Notes: a model not told the origin generated them from the letters alone. A stretch of 64,000 nucleotides of DNA from Girardinichthys multiradiatus (GCF_021462225.1 NC_061795.1:7285501-7349500); one strand, 5' to 3'. Counted from the first letter of the stretch, positions 34,496-45,474 are shown. Translations and numbers: made by a program.

Positions 34496-36072
34496 CCTAT
34501 GGAGGACCGATCCTGACAAAATTTTAAATAAAAGCAGAAATATATATATTTTGTTTTTCCTTTTCCTTACACATGCGTTTTCATCAAGAAATGTAAATGT
34601 TTTCTTTTTCCTTTTCCTTACACATGCCTTTGTTCTTTAGACATTTCCTCGTCTCTTTTTCCTTTACCGTATGCATTTCTGCTTCATTATGCAAACGAGG
34701 AGGGCTGCCTTCTTCTCTCCAGCTCCTCTCCTATTGGTCAATATACAGGAAGGAGGAGGATCCATGTGCAGGCCGAGGGTTTGTCCCAATTCAGGGGCTG
34801 GATCCTTCCAAGTCCGTACTTGTGTGCTGATTACGTAACAGCGCCGCGCGTAAGGTCTGTCAGATGCTGCCGACAAATGTGTCCTTTTGCCCGATTTGAA
34901 GGATGCGTTGTGAGTATCCTTCGCGGTCCAACTTTTCCCATGATTCATTGCGGGTAGAAGCGGTTTGGTCAAACGGGCAGCCATGGTGGTCCATAGTGGC
35001 AAAAGCTGTGAGTAAACAGTGAAAAATTGCCCGGTAGAGATCTGACCGGACTATCGGCACTGAGCTCCTGCTGGCAGTCATCACAGTGAACGTTAAACAC
35101 AAGTGATTTCTAACAGTTTATGTTAGTGTTATTTTAATGTATTGTGTCATTTGTTCATGTAAGTCGATTTGACATTACAGGTGATATTAGAGTTAACCTG
35201 AATAAATGGACGATTTTATGTAATCCTACCGTATCGCTGGAGAGTGTGATTGAGAATAAATAAGCTTTTAAATATTCATTTTTGATGAAGAAATGTGCTA
35301 TATGTGTTTTGAAAGTATATTTATAATTCAGCTAGCATTATAATTCGTGATTCCAGGTACAGCTGGAGAGAAATACACTTTCAAATGCAAGCAAATCTCA
35401 GTAAAGAAGTGAAAAGTTTGAAAGAGCTTGTTTTAGGCATTTGCATAGAAATATTTTAATATGTTCTGCAAATTAAGACAAATGTAAAATAAAATAAAAA
35501 AGACTTATTTTACACTGATATTAAGCAAGATGGGGTTTTTTTGTTGTTTTTCTAGGGACAAAGGAGCAGACGGGCCAGTTTATTAAGCTCAGGGGTGAGA
35601 ACCACCACCTTTTTACTGGAGCTAAAAACTCAGCCACCGTGGCTTGGAGGTACAATAACAACATTCTTTGCAGTCAGTTTCAGTCCAGTTTCAATAACTC
35701 CTATCTTTCTAACTTTCATAAATATCCATCCAGTGATTAACATACTTCTTTTGGTTTTCCCTCTTTCCTTTTGTTTGTTTAGGACAATTCTGGAGAAGAT
35801 GGGCCAACAGGGGAAGGTCACACCCTTGCAGGCCCAAAAAAAAGTGGGACAATATGAAAAAGAAATATAAAGTATGTTCAGAAGTTCTCATGTCATACAC
35901 AAATAAAAAATATTTCATCAAGTTTAAAGGGCTGGCTGGACCACATCACTAAGATGTAATCAGGAATATGCAGAATTAGAAGATGGTGCTCTCAAAATAT
36001 GACAGTTATACCCCTCAAACATTAATCACATCTATGATATTATACTTGCCTGCATACAGTAGTCATGTTCTG
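34496..36072 (+). repeat. Left arm of a large imperfect inverted repeat
   Basis: Matches the right arm in reverse: 34496-34556 with about 39352-39414, 34597-34683 with 39280-39345, 35097-35925 with 38450-39268 (near-identical) and 35926-36072 with 37393-37545. The left arm has two segments absent from the right (34557-34596, a partial local duplication of TTTTCCTTTTCCTTACACATG, and 34684-35096). It lacks the counterpart of 37546-38449. Confidence 0.9.
35546..35870 (+). pseudogene. Myb/SANT- or MADF-like gene relic, left arm
   Basis: Two exon-like blocks. The first starts after an acceptor (TTTTTCTAG) with GTKEQTGQFIKLRGENHHLF, TGAKNSATVAW and ends at a donor (CTTGGAG/GTACAATA, 35647). The second starts after TTTGTTTAG (35782) with TILEKMGQQGKVTPLQAQ. 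It matches trihelix/MADF-like proteins in which W-x5-M...K..KKW is conserved. One extra C in GGCCCAAAAAAAAG shifts the frame just before the expected KKW. The exon carrying the acidic C-terminal part is deleted in this arm. Confidence 0.65.
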
Positions 36073-36117
36073 GTGGTGTGTGTATATATATATATATTAT
36101 ATATAAATAAATAAATA

Positions 36118-37385
36118 AAGGGAACACTCAAATAACACATCCTAGATCTGAATGAATGAAATATTCTCATTAAATACTTTGTTCTGTACAAAGTTGAATG
36201 TGCTGACAACAAAATCAGACAAAAATCATCAATGGAAATCAAATTTATTGACCAATGGAGGCCTGGATTTTGAGTCACACACAAAATTAAAGTGGAAAAA
36301 CACACTACAGGCTGATCCAACTTTGATGTAATGTCCTTAAAACAAGTCAAAATGAGGCTCAGTATTGTGTGTGGCCTCCATGTGTCTGTATGACCTCCCT
36401 ACAACGCCTGGGCATGCTCCTGATGAGACGGCGGATGGCTTCCTGAGGGATCTCCTCCCATACCTGGACTAAAGCATCCGCCAACTCCTGGACCGTCTGT
36501 GGTGCAACGTGACGTTGGTGGATGGAGTGAGACATGATGTCCCAGATGTGCTCAATCGGATTCAGGTCGGGGGACCGTCGGGCCAGTCCATAGCTTCAAT
36601 GTCTTCGTCTTGCAGGAACTGCTGACACACTCCAGCCACATGAGGTCTAGCATTGTCCTGCATTAGGAGGAATCCAGGGCCAACCGCACCAGAATATGGT
36701 CTCACAAGGGGTCTGAGGATCTCATCTCGGTACCTAATGGCAGTCAGGCTGCCTCTGGTGAGCACACAGAAAGAAATGCCACCCCACACCATTACTGACC
36801 CACTGCCAAACCAGTCATGCTGAAGGATGTTGCAGGCAGCAGATCGCTCTCCTCGGTGTCTCCAGACTGTCATGTCTGTCACGTGTGCTCAGTGTGAACC
36901 TGCTTTCATCTGTGAAGAGCACAGGGCACCAGTGGCGAATTTGCCAATCCTGGTGTTCTAAGGCAAATGCCAAGAATCCTGCACGGTGTTGGGCTGTGAA
37001 CACAACCCCCATTTGTGGACGTTGGGCCCTCATACCATCCTCATGGAGTCGGTTTCTAACCGTTTGTGCAGACACATGCACATTTGTGGCCTGCTGGAGG
37101 TCATTTTGCAGGACTCTGACAGTGCTCCTCCTTGCAAGGTGGAGGTAGCGGTTCTGCTGCTGGGTTGTTGCCCTCCTACGGCCTCCACCACGTCTCCTGG
37201 TGTACTGGCCTGTCTCCTGGTAGCGCCTCCAGGCTCTGGACAACTACGCAAGTGGTCTGTGGTCCCCACCTGCAGAACCACTCCTTTATTGAGTGTGTCT
37301 TGCTAATCACCAAAGATTTCCCCCTGTTGTCTATTTCGTTTGCACAACAGCATGTGAAACTGATTGTCAATCAGTGTTGCTTCCT
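36118..37385 (-). mobile_element. Tc1-like transposon of another family, truncated at its right end
   Basis: Left end AGGGAACACTCAAATAACACATCC (36119) is the terminal repeat of a widespread fish Tc1-like family. The right end breaks off at TCCTAAGTGGACAG (37385), before the second terminal repeat. It sits exactly at the centre of the inverted repeat. A short (TA)n(AAAT)n stretch (36083-36117) precedes the left end. Confidence 0.9.
36562..37243 (-). pseudogene. Tc1-like transposase in the centre of the inverted repeat
   Basis: 37243-36815: SRAWRRYQETGQYTRRRGGG, RRATTQQQNRYLHL, LFTDESRFTLS (first catalytic Asp). 36882-36562: GSGSVMVWGGISF, QDNARPHVAGVCQQFL (second Asp) and MDWPDGPPT, where a frameshift replaces the expected SPDLNPIE. 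The C-terminal part continues out of frame to about 36380. The N-terminal helix-turn-helix upstream of SRAWRRY is also missing, by the right-end truncation and stops. Confidence 0.92.
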
Positions 37386-37499
37386 AAGTGGACAGAACAT
37401 GACTACTGTATGCAGTCAAGTATAATATAGATGTGATTAATGTTTGAGGGGTATAACTGTCATATTTTGTGAGCACCATCTTCTAATTCTGCATTTTCC

Positions 37500-37915
37500 T
37501 GATTACATCTTAGTGATGTGGTCCAGCCAGCAATTTAAACTTGATGACGTGGACAGCAGAAAGAGGAATCACAAATATCTGCAGACCACCTGTGTGATGC
37601 TTCGCTCACCGTCCAGAAAGACTAACCACAGGTCTCAGTTGCAGCATCTCATCCATGTCTGTGACCTTGTGAGAGATTTAGCCACACCGCCAGAGACTTT
37701 CTGTTCAGAAAGACATCTGCCTCTTTGTTCTGTTCAATAGGTTTTTTCAGGAACCGGTTACTCAGGTTGATCCTGCTGTCACCATTGTAAATACTTGTAC
37801 ATAGTTTTATTTTATGCCTTTTGTCTTGTAATCTTGATCTGTTTGAATGTTGTTTTTTTCCACATTCTGTTTAAAATGCTATTTGTAATTTTCAAAATAA
37901 ACTGTGTTTAGAAAT
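37500..37915 (+). CDS. 3'-terminal exon-like frame, unknown, converging on the MADF-like relic
   Basis: After TTACATCTTAG (37511, acceptor-like) an open frame ends at 37740. It contains DVDSRKRNHKYLQTTC, RKTNHRSQLQHLIHV and CDLVRDLATPPETFC. About 155 nt downstream lies AATAAA (37898) in an AT-rich 3'-UTR-like stretch. It converges on the - strand gene that ends at 38056, an arrangement seen in two-gene DNA transposons. I do not recognise the protein. Confidence 0.35.
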
Positions 37916-38055
37916 TTAAATGAAGTTGATGTATTGTTAGGTCAAATGAAAATAAAATACATTGGTGACAAAAACAATATTGAAATTTATTAGAACAGCT
38001 TAAAACTTTAAGAAACTACCTGAACAAAACTTAATATTATTTATTATATAGCACC

Positions 38056-38388
38056 TTATTTCGGTAGCATTCTTTCTAAGATGCAAAACAGTCTGTCCAT
38101 TCTCTGTTTTCCATTCTCTGTGCCCTCATGTCCTCCCTGATCAACTCCATCATCTCTGTCCCTCTTTTTTTTCTGACCCCTTCCTGCTGGCTCACTGTCT
38201 TCCTTCTCCATCTGGTTGCCCACTGCTCCGCTTGGCCCTGGAGTGTCCTCAGGGATGGAGGCAATCAGGACAGGAGGCGTTGTGGAAGACCTCAGTCCCA
38301 ACACCTCATCCATAAGGACAAACCAGGGCCAAGTAGCAGCAGTGGGCTTTTCACTGACTCCCTCTCCTGACCCTGGATACTTGCAATC
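38056..38388 (-). pseudogene. Myb/SANT- or MADF-like gene relic, C-terminal exon (right arm)
   Basis: After an acceptor (TTCTAACTTTAG, exon from 38388), the frame reads DCKYPGSGEGVSEKPTAATW, PWFVLMDEVLGLR, then a low-complexity acidic/basic linker (GRGQKKKRDRDDGVDQGG) and a C-terminal helix (RMDRLFCILERMLPK) before the stop at 38056. This is the layout of fish trihelix/MADF-like proteins. The exon itself is open, but its partner exon 38493-38581 carries the frame-shifting extra C. Confidence 0.65.
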
Positions 38389-38492
38389 CTAAAGTTAGAA
38401 GGAAGAAAAAAAGAGTTGACTAAACAGAGAAACCAATAAGACTTTTAGAAATATTTTTTATTTGTGTATGACATGAGAACTTCTGAACATAC

Positions 38493-38808
38493 TTTATATT
38501 TCTTTTTCATATTGTCCCACTTTTTTTTGGGCCTGCAAGGGTGTGACCTTCCCCTGTTGGCCCATCTTCTCCAGAATTGTCCTAAACAAACAAAAGGAAA
38601 GAGGGAAAACCAAAAGAAGTATGTTAATCACTGGATGGATATTTATGAAAGTTAGAAAGATAGGAGTTATTGAAACTGGACTGAAACTGACTGCAAAGAA
38701 TGTTGTTATTGTACCTCCAAGCCACGGTGGCTGAGTTTTTAGCTCCAGTAAAAAGGTGGTGGTTCTCACCCCTGAGCTTAATAAACTGGCCCGTCTGCTC
38801 CTTTGTCC
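38493..38808 (-). pseudogene. Myb/SANT- or MADF-like gene relic, two upstream exons (right arm)
   Basis: Exon A 38808-38715 and exon B 38581-38493 are bounded by clear AG and GT sites, and encode the same residues as the left-arm copy. The extra C in the run before AAAAAAAAG is identical in both arms. No start codon was identified upstream with confidence (a further 5' exon may lie above 39000). The predicted role would be DNA binding, either as a transposon accessory protein or a co-opted factor. Confidence 0.65.
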
Positions 38809-39414
38809 CTAGAAAAACAACAAAAAAACCCCATCTTGCTTAATATCAGTGTAAAATAAGTCTTTTTTATTTTATTTTACATTTGTCTTAATTTGCAGAA
38901 CATATTAAAATATTTCTATGCAAATGCCTAAAACAAGCTCTTTCAAACTTTTCACTTCTTTACTGAGATTTGCTTGCATTTGAAAGTGTATTTCTCTCCA
39001 GCTGTACCTGGAATCACGAATTATAATGCTAGCTGAATTATAAATATACTTTCAAAACACATATAGCACATTTCTTCATCAAAAATGAATATTTAAAAGC
39101 TTATTTATTCTCAATCACACTCTCCAGCGATACGGTAGGATTACATAAAATCGTCCATTTACTCAGGTTAACTCTAATATCACCTGTAATGTCAAATCGA
39201 CTTACATGAACAAATGACACAATACATTAAAATAACACTAACATAAACTGTTAGAAATCACTTGTGTTTACCGTGTGCAGAAATGCATACGGTAAAGGAA
39301 AAAGAGAGATGAGGAAATGCCAAAAGAACAAAGGCATGTGTAAGGAAAAGGAAAAACAAAATATATATATTTCTGCTTTTATTTTTAATTTTGTCAGAAT
39401 CGGTCCTCCATACA

Positions 39415-39739
39415 GCACAGCTTCACGGATCAGAAATGACTGCACACTTTAGGCACATCTTTGGGACAAAGTTTTAGTTGAAAACTTAATAAGAAGAAAA
39501 CCGTTATATATTTTTTTTAAGTTATTCAAAAATAGCTCAAAACAGGAGTATCTATTTTAATCAGTCATGGTAGAAAAAGGCATTATTATGATTCTAATAT
39601 TATTATTATTATTATCATCATTGGTCTTTACAAAGATGGTAAATCTTTTCACCAGTCTGAAACCTCCGGAACATCCTAACTCTCATTACCACACACAGAA
39701 GGTCTGCTGCATTACAAGATGTTTGTTTAAAGCGGGGCT
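39415..39739. other. No gene seen
   Basis: AT-rich, with a short (TTA)n at about 39594-39617. Confidence 0.45.
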
Positions 39740-40341
39740 TTCTGGAAAATAAGACCAAATGTGTGTGCACCTTTCTAGATTTCTTTTTTCCCTTCTGTTG
39801 TTACTCAGACTGCATGACCTGCTCTTAGTATCTCAGTGAATTCCAGCTTGGTACCATGATAGATGCTACCTCTGCAATAGTTTTAGTGATGAAATTTTAG
39901 CACCACTAAATATTCCACAGTCAACTGTTAGTGGAAGAGGTTGGGAATGACAACAACTCAGCCATGAAGTGGTAGATCACGTAAATCATAGAGAGGGGTC
40001 AGAGGATCCTGAGGCACAGAGTGCACTGAGGTCAACCAAACGTTCTGCAAAGTCAACAGCTACAGACCTTCAATCATCAAATGACCTTTAAATTAGCTCA
40101 ATAACTGTGAGTCAGGAGCTTCATGGAAGGATTTTTGCTGTCCAAGCAGCTGCATGCAAGCTTTACATCAATAAGTGCAATGCAAAGCATCAGATTTAGT
40201 GGTGTAAAACCCACTAGAGCTGTGGAGACATGTTCTCTGGAGTGTTGAATCATGCTTCTTTTTCTGTCAACCCAGTGAGTCATTCTCAGTTTGGCAGCGG
40301 CCAGGAAATTATACTTGCCTGACTACTTTGTGTCAAATGTA

Positions 40342-41859
40342 CATGTCCTTCTCAAAATATTAGCATATTGTGATAAAGTTCATTATTTTCCATAATGTCA
40401 TGATGAAAATTTAACATTCATATATTTTAGATTCATTGCACACTAACTGAAATATTTCAGGTCTTTTATTGTCTTAATACGGATGATTTTGGCATACAGC
40501 TCATGAAAACCCAAAATTCCTATCTCACAAAATTAGCATATTTCATCCGACCAATAAAAGAAAAGTGTTTTTAATACAAAAAACGTCAACCTTCAAATAA
40601 TCATGTACAGTTATGCACTCAATACTTGGTCGGGAATCCTTTTGCAGAAATGACTGCTTCAATGCGGCGTGGCATGGAGGCAATCAGCCTGTGGCACTGC
40701 TGAGGTCTTATGGAGGCCCAGGATGCTTCAATAGCAGCCTTTAGCTCATCCAGAGTGTTGGGTCTTGAGTCTCTCAATGTTCTCTTCACAATATCCCACA
40801 GATTCTCTATGGGGTTCAGGTCAGGAGAGTTGGCAGGCCAATTGAGCACAGTGATACCATGGTCAGTAAACAATTTACCAGTGGTTTTGGCACTGTGAGC
40901 AGGTGCCAGGTCGTGCTGAAAAATTAAATCTTCATCTCCATAAAGCTTTTCAGCAGATGGAAGCATGAAGTGCTCCAAAATCTCCTGATAGCTAGCTGCA
41001 TTGACCCTGCCCTTGATAAAACACAGTGGACCAACACCAGCAGCTGACACGGCACCCTAGACCATCACTGACTGTGGGTACTTGACACTGGACTTCTGGC
41101 ATTTTGGCATTTCCTTCTTCCCAGTCTTCCTCCAGACTCTGGCACCTTGATTTCCGAATGACATGCAGAATTTGCTTTCATCCGAAAAAAGTACTTTGGA
41201 CCACTGAGCAACAGTCCAGTGCTGCTTCTCTGTAGCCCAGGTCAGGCGCTTCTGCCGCTGTTTCTGGTGGCTCTGGATGTTTCTACTCCAGACTCAGTCC
41301 ACTGCTTCCGCAGGTCCCCCAAGGTCTGGAATCGGCCCTTCTCCACAATCTTCCTCAGGGTCCGGTCACCTCTTCTCGTTGTGCAGCGTTTTCTGCCAAA
41401 ATTTTTTGCCTTGATACAGCACTCTGGGAACAGCCTATTCGTTCAGAAATTTCTTTCTGTGTCTTACCCTCTTGCTTGAGGGTGTCAATAGTGGCCTTCT
41501 GGACAGCAGTCAGGTCGGCAGTCTTACCCATGATTGGGGTTTTGAGTGATGAACCAGGCTGGGAGTTTTAAAGGCCTCAGGAATCTTTTGCAGGTGTTTA
41601 GAGTTAACTCGTTGATTCAGATGATTAGGTTCATAGCTCATTTAGAGACCCTTTTAATGATATGCTAATTTTGTGAGATAGGAATTTTGGGTTTTCATGA
41701 GCTGTATGCCAAAATCATCCATATTAAGACAATAAAAGACCTGAAATATTTCAGTTAGTGTGCAATGAATCTAAAATATATGAATGTTAAATTTTCATCA
41801 TGACATTATGGAAAATAATGAACTTTATCACAATATGCTAATATTTTGAGAAGGACCTG
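40342..41859 (-). mobile_element. Tc1-like transposon, copy 2 (same family as 29772-31375)
   Basis: 1518 bp flanked by TA (40340-40341 and 41860-41861), with the same long inverted terminal repeats (CATGTCCTTCTCAAAATATTAG... with one mismatch in the outermost bases). Shorter than copy 1 by about 86 bp, mainly two gaps near 41265 and 41405. Near-identical to copy 1 and in the same orientation 10.6 kb away, so the pair could support unequal recombination. Confidence 0.95.
40619..41050 (-). pseudogene. Tc1-like transposase C-terminal half, copy 2
   Basis: 143-codon open frame with IFQHDLAPAHSAKTT (second Asp), [20 protein letters not shown] (Glu) and an intact C-terminus (RRIEAVISAKGFPTKY). The N-terminal half at 41100-41530 is broken by the gap near 41265 and a shift near 41060. 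Confidence 0.92.
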
Positions 41860-42376
41860 TAAGGTTTTGAGGATGCAGCATTATGATGTGGAACTGCATT
41901 TTAGGAGTTGGGCTCTAACTCTTAGTTACAGTAAAATGAACTTTTAGTGCTTCAGCATACCATGAGATTTTGGACAATTTCATGATACCACCTCTTTGGT
42001 CCCTACCAGTTTTAAAATGACCAGCACACTGAGCAAGGTCCATACAAACATGGATGAAGGGGTTTGGTGTGAAAAACTGGTCTGCACAGAGTCATGTCTT
42101 CACCTTATTTGGGATGAAATAAAGAGGAGACTGTTAGCCAGGCCTTTTTGCCCAACATCAGTGTCTGTGCTCATGAATGTTCTTCTGGAAACATTTTCAG
42201 ATATTTCAAACAGACTCATAAACCTTGTGAAAAGCCTCCCCAGAAGAGTTGAAGCTTTTATAGCTACATATAGTGGGCTGACACCATATTTAACACTGTG
42301 GATCAAGAATGGAACATAACAAAAGTTCATATGTGTGTGAAGACAGACAACTGAATACTTTTGGCATTGTAGTGTA

Positions 42377-42493
42377 CATAGTCTCTCCAGTTTGTACTGG
42401 GTCTTCGTTGGGGTCTACTCCCAGTAGAAGGTATCCAAAAAGCCTCAAAATGGATGTGCCTTGGAAGTCTTCTGATCAGATTTCTGAACCGCC
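42377..42493. other. Spacer
   Basis: Short non-coding spacer after the Tc1 end. Confidence 0.3.
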
Positions 42494-43995
42494 TCAACTG
42501 TTCGCCATGTTGCGTTGGTGGAAGTAGGCGGACCGGGTGGTGTTGTTAATGTGGCAATGAATAGATAGAATGCTGTCATGATTCAGAATCAGATCTGAAA
42601 TATCAGAAGCAGAAGGAAGTTGGAAGGTTTTTATTGGTTGAATGAAGGGGCTGAGGAATATTAGAGGAGATAAACTGCAGAAGGTGTGAGGGGTCAGCTT
42701 TTGGTGGATTTTGGCTATTTTCTCAGTGAAACATTTCAGAAATACATTCCAGTGTTTAGAGGAGTAGAAGTAGGTGAGAGGATCAGGAGGTAACAATGTG
42801 TTGTTGACCAATGAAAACAGAGCTTTAGTATTTCCAACAGCAGCAGAGCAATTTACAAAAGTTACACCTGAGCAGCCGACCTGGTCTAGAATATGACCTT
42901 TGGAATGAGTGAAAAATCAACATGCTGTTGAAACCCAAAGCTGTCCAAACAAGATGTAAAATCCTTTGTAAGGGAATGATTGATATTGTCCATATGTATA
43001 TTTAAATAACCCAGCAGAACTATATTAGGGGCAAGTGAACAGATGTGGGTGAGAAAGGCAAAAATTTAATTAATAAAATCCTTGCTGAGCATAGGTGGGC
43101 GATAAATGGTTGCTATAATAGTTGCAATCGGTCTGTTTTTGTTGCTGGTTGAATGGGACTCAGAGTTATAAACAAACCCAGGCGGAGAAGACTCGTTTAG
43201 CTGGGAGAACTCATTTGCATGCAGCCCCATTTCTGTGAGGCACAGAAAGTCATAGTTGTAGTTGGGGCTGAAACAATTAACTGGAGCATACAGACTCTAA
43301 AACATGCCCTTTGCTGAAAGAACAACCCTCTTAGTGCAGTAATTGGGCCAAAATTGTACAAGAAATATCTACATTTTAAGATGTAATACCCTCTTTGTCT
43401 GTAAAGATGCTCTATTCAGAACTCCTGAAGTGGCATAGTTTTAGCTTAACCTGTTTCAAATACTGTAAAAAACCTCTTTTCAAGCACCTTTTACTATCCT
43501 ATTTTTAATCGATTAATCAAAAAAATAGTCGACAAATTAATCGATTAGCAAAATAATTGTTAGTTGCCACCCTACTTGTAGTAAAGAAGGAGGTCCTGGA
43601 GGAGCTGCCCCTTTCCCGTCAGAGAACTGATGTTGAGTAATCAAAATTTGACATTACAGCACTTGTTGGTGAGGCTAACGTTATCCGACCTGGTTAGGTT
43701 AGCTAAGACACTGCGGTCAACTTTCCTACTGGAGTTTCTTTGTGGATGGCAATTTGTGGACCAGAAGGATTGTATGGCAGTGGAATCAATAATATGGTAA
43801 CTTTGCTGGGACCCACGATGGATGTATTTCCAACAAGGGGGACAGACAAGGTCCGGGAAGAGACAGAGAATTGGAGGTGCATCAGATGAGTGGAGACGAA
43901 GTTGGAGAAGCTCAACAGTGGTGTACTGAAGTAAAGCAGATGATGAATTTAAGATGATGAACAAAATGGTCCAGACTATAAAAAAGGCGCACAAA
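42494..43995 (-). pseudogene. LINE ORF2 endonuclease relic, split by a MITE
   Basis: Minus-strand order: start region 43995-43640 (ending SLTNKCCNVKF), a SSLTGKGQLLQDLLLYY-like stretch (about 43620-43585), the MITE, then NYDFLCLTEMGLHANEFSQ (43258-43200), ATIYRPPMLSKDF (about 43110-43075), a GDFNIH-like GYLNIHMDNI near 43010, KDFTSCLDSFGFQQHVDFS (about 42970-42915), and the linker frame 42811-42494 (LPSASDISDLIL). This is the APE endonuclease of a CR1/L2- or Rex1-like element. RT is missing. Confidence 0.72.
43263..43574. mobile_element. hAT-type MITE inside the LINE relic
   Basis: 312 bp. Ends TGGGGCTGAAACAATTAA and TTGTTAGTTGCCACCCTA match the common TAGGGCTGCAAC...GTTGCAGCCCTA family. Interior near the right end has ATCGATTAATCAAAAAAATA. 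Flanks GTTGTAGT (43255-43262) and CTTGTAGT (43575-43582) agree in 7 of 8 positions as an 8-bp target duplication. Confidence 0.85.
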
Positions 43996-45189
43996 CAGAT
44001 GGTTGATCTTCATGATATCGGTTCAGAATACAAAACAGACAAAAAGTCCCGGAAAACTGCAGCAGCAAAACACGCCAGCTTTCACTCCCAGGAAGCACAG
44101 GAATCAATATCAACAATATTATTGATGGATTGCAGAGTACTTCCTTGTGCTGCTGACTCTTTTCAATCTAACGATGGTTCTCCAAACAAGAGCTCATTTT
44201 CCCCCTCGTTTTGCAAGCACGAAGTGTTTGCTCGTGTTATTGAGTTTCAAAGAACATACCGCCTGCCAGTACTGTGGAGGACAAATTACATCATCTTCAC
44301 GTTGTCGTGTAGACGTGTTAACGGATTGTTGTCATGTAAACATGGCCTCAGTCTTTTATTTTCTTTTACTTATTGTTTTTAGCTGTTTGTTTCCTTCTTT
44401 TTTGTTTTTATTGTAGGTGTTTGTGTCTTATTGGTAATTTATTATTATTATTTTTTCCATTAAAATTTTATGGTGTACAGTTGATTTGTTAAACATGCAT
44501 ACACACATGTGCGCATACACACACACACCACTTTCTTCATATGCTATGCCTGAAATGGCAGTATAGGACAAATGGGGAAGAAAAGGCCTAAAAAACAGAT
44601 GTGTAGCCACAACTCACAACAGCATATCTGGTGTAACCCAAACGCAGCATATCAGCACAAACTCACCAATACACAACTGACAAGCATGGTGTTGGAAGGT
44701 TAATGATTTGGGCAGTCACACGACTCTGGGCACTTGTCTGCATACTAAACTACTTTGCAGTCGTGTGTGATCTATTAGTCATTGCTATTAAGCAATGATG
44801 CCATTGATCCAAAATTCCTCCATAATAATGTGAGAAAATGATAAAGCAGCAAAGGACTACTTTATATTACTGCTGTTAAAGGTGGTTCTACAAGCCTTTG
44901 AATCATGTACTTAGTTTTTCCCACATAGGTTTTCAATTTTGAATAAAAGTCATGACAGGGTGGAATGTTCTTTGTACATGTGAAGTTAGAATAAAATAAT
45001 TGTTGATCCTGGTTAAGATTAGATCGTTTTAAATATGCCACTGAACCTTAAAACTAAGACTTCATTACATAATAGAAAAAGTAACAATAGAAAGACACAC
45101 AAAAAATTAGGTAAGATAAATTTAAAATGAATCCAGTGTATACAGAGTGTTACAGCTTCTGTTTTCAATCCTGTTGTTACCAGTTCAAG
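43996..45189. other. Upstream region of the thioesterase gene; mostly unassigned
   Basis: 44640-44950 resembles the terminal half of a decayed Tc1-like element (AAAGGTGGTTCTACAAGCC, ATGTACTTAGTTTTTCCCAC). A CA-rich stretch lies at 44495-44530. No promoter motif could be fixed, and the transcription start is unknown. Confidence 0.4.
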
Positions 45190-45385
45190 ATGGATAACAA
45201 GCAGTGTTGTGTGACACTGTCGGTCCAGCCCTCCAGGGGACTTGTGGATGAGAAGTTTGTTGTTCTGGTCCAAAACACCCTCCCTAGTTCCCTGTTGACC
45301 ATCCACGCCCTCCATCGGTGTGAAGACGCACACAGCTGGCATGCATTCGCCCACTACACGTCTGATGCCACCGGGGCTGTAAACG
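45190..45385 (+). CDS. Acyl-CoA thioesterase / BAAT family gene, exon 1
   Basis: Start ATG at 45190 (context CAAGATGG). Encodes residues 1-65: VTLSVQPSRGLVDEKFVVLV, a classic N-terminal beta-sandwich of the ACOT/BAAT family, which precedes the alpha/beta hydrolase domain. An in-frame upstream ATG at 45127 would add 21 residues of unlike composition, so I prefer the internal start. Ends after AAC G at donor GTGTGT (phase 1). The family hydrolyses acyl-CoA to free acid and CoA, or transfers bile acids from CoA to glycine/taurine, in peroxisomes or cytosol. Only three TE-free coding exons are close together; the rest lie beyond large TE-filled introns. Confidence 0.9.
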
Positions 45386-45474
45386 GTGTGTGGATCTTAA
45401 TCCAGACGTAACACACACAGCCATTTAACAACAGATGCTGCCAGTGTTTCACTTTTTTGCCCACCTCTTCACAG

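Larger units (their letters stand above)
37393..39414 (-). repeat. Right arm of the large inverted repeat
   Basis: Reverse copy of the left arm, but including an extra 37546-38449 that holds the C-terminal exon of the MADF/Myb-like relic and a separate + strand frame with a polyadenylation signal. Together the arms span 4.9 kb with a 1.3-kb Tc1-containing centre. Confidence 0.9.
39740..42376 (+). mobile_element. Old Tc1-like element split by a younger Tc1-like element
   Basis: Left part 39740-40340 and right part 41862-42376 are the two halves of a common fish Tc1-like family: CACCTTTCTAGATTTC, CAGTGAATTCCAGC, GAAGTGGTAGATCACGTAAA; then TGTTCTCTGGAGTGTTGAATCA before the break; and ACATCAGTGTCTGTGCTCAT, AAGCCTCCCCAGAAGAG and the end ATACTTTTGGCATTGTAGTGTA after it. 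The transposase (+) is decayed. Its C-terminus is at 41996-42319 (SLPRRVEAFIATYSG). The younger element at 40342-41859 sits at a TA. Confidence 0.85.

Noticed and set aside
34664..35102. 112-codon - strand frame in the left-arm-specific segment as a host gene start
   Set aside because: No domain. Text such as TTGTCCCAATTCAGGGGCTGG and CATGATTCATTGCGGG resembles DNA-transposon terminal sequence common in fish; insufficient support for a gene.
43954..44382. 142-codon + strand frame before the thioesterase gene
   Set aside because: No motif, low-information composition, overlaps the start of a LINE relic on the other strand; likely chance.
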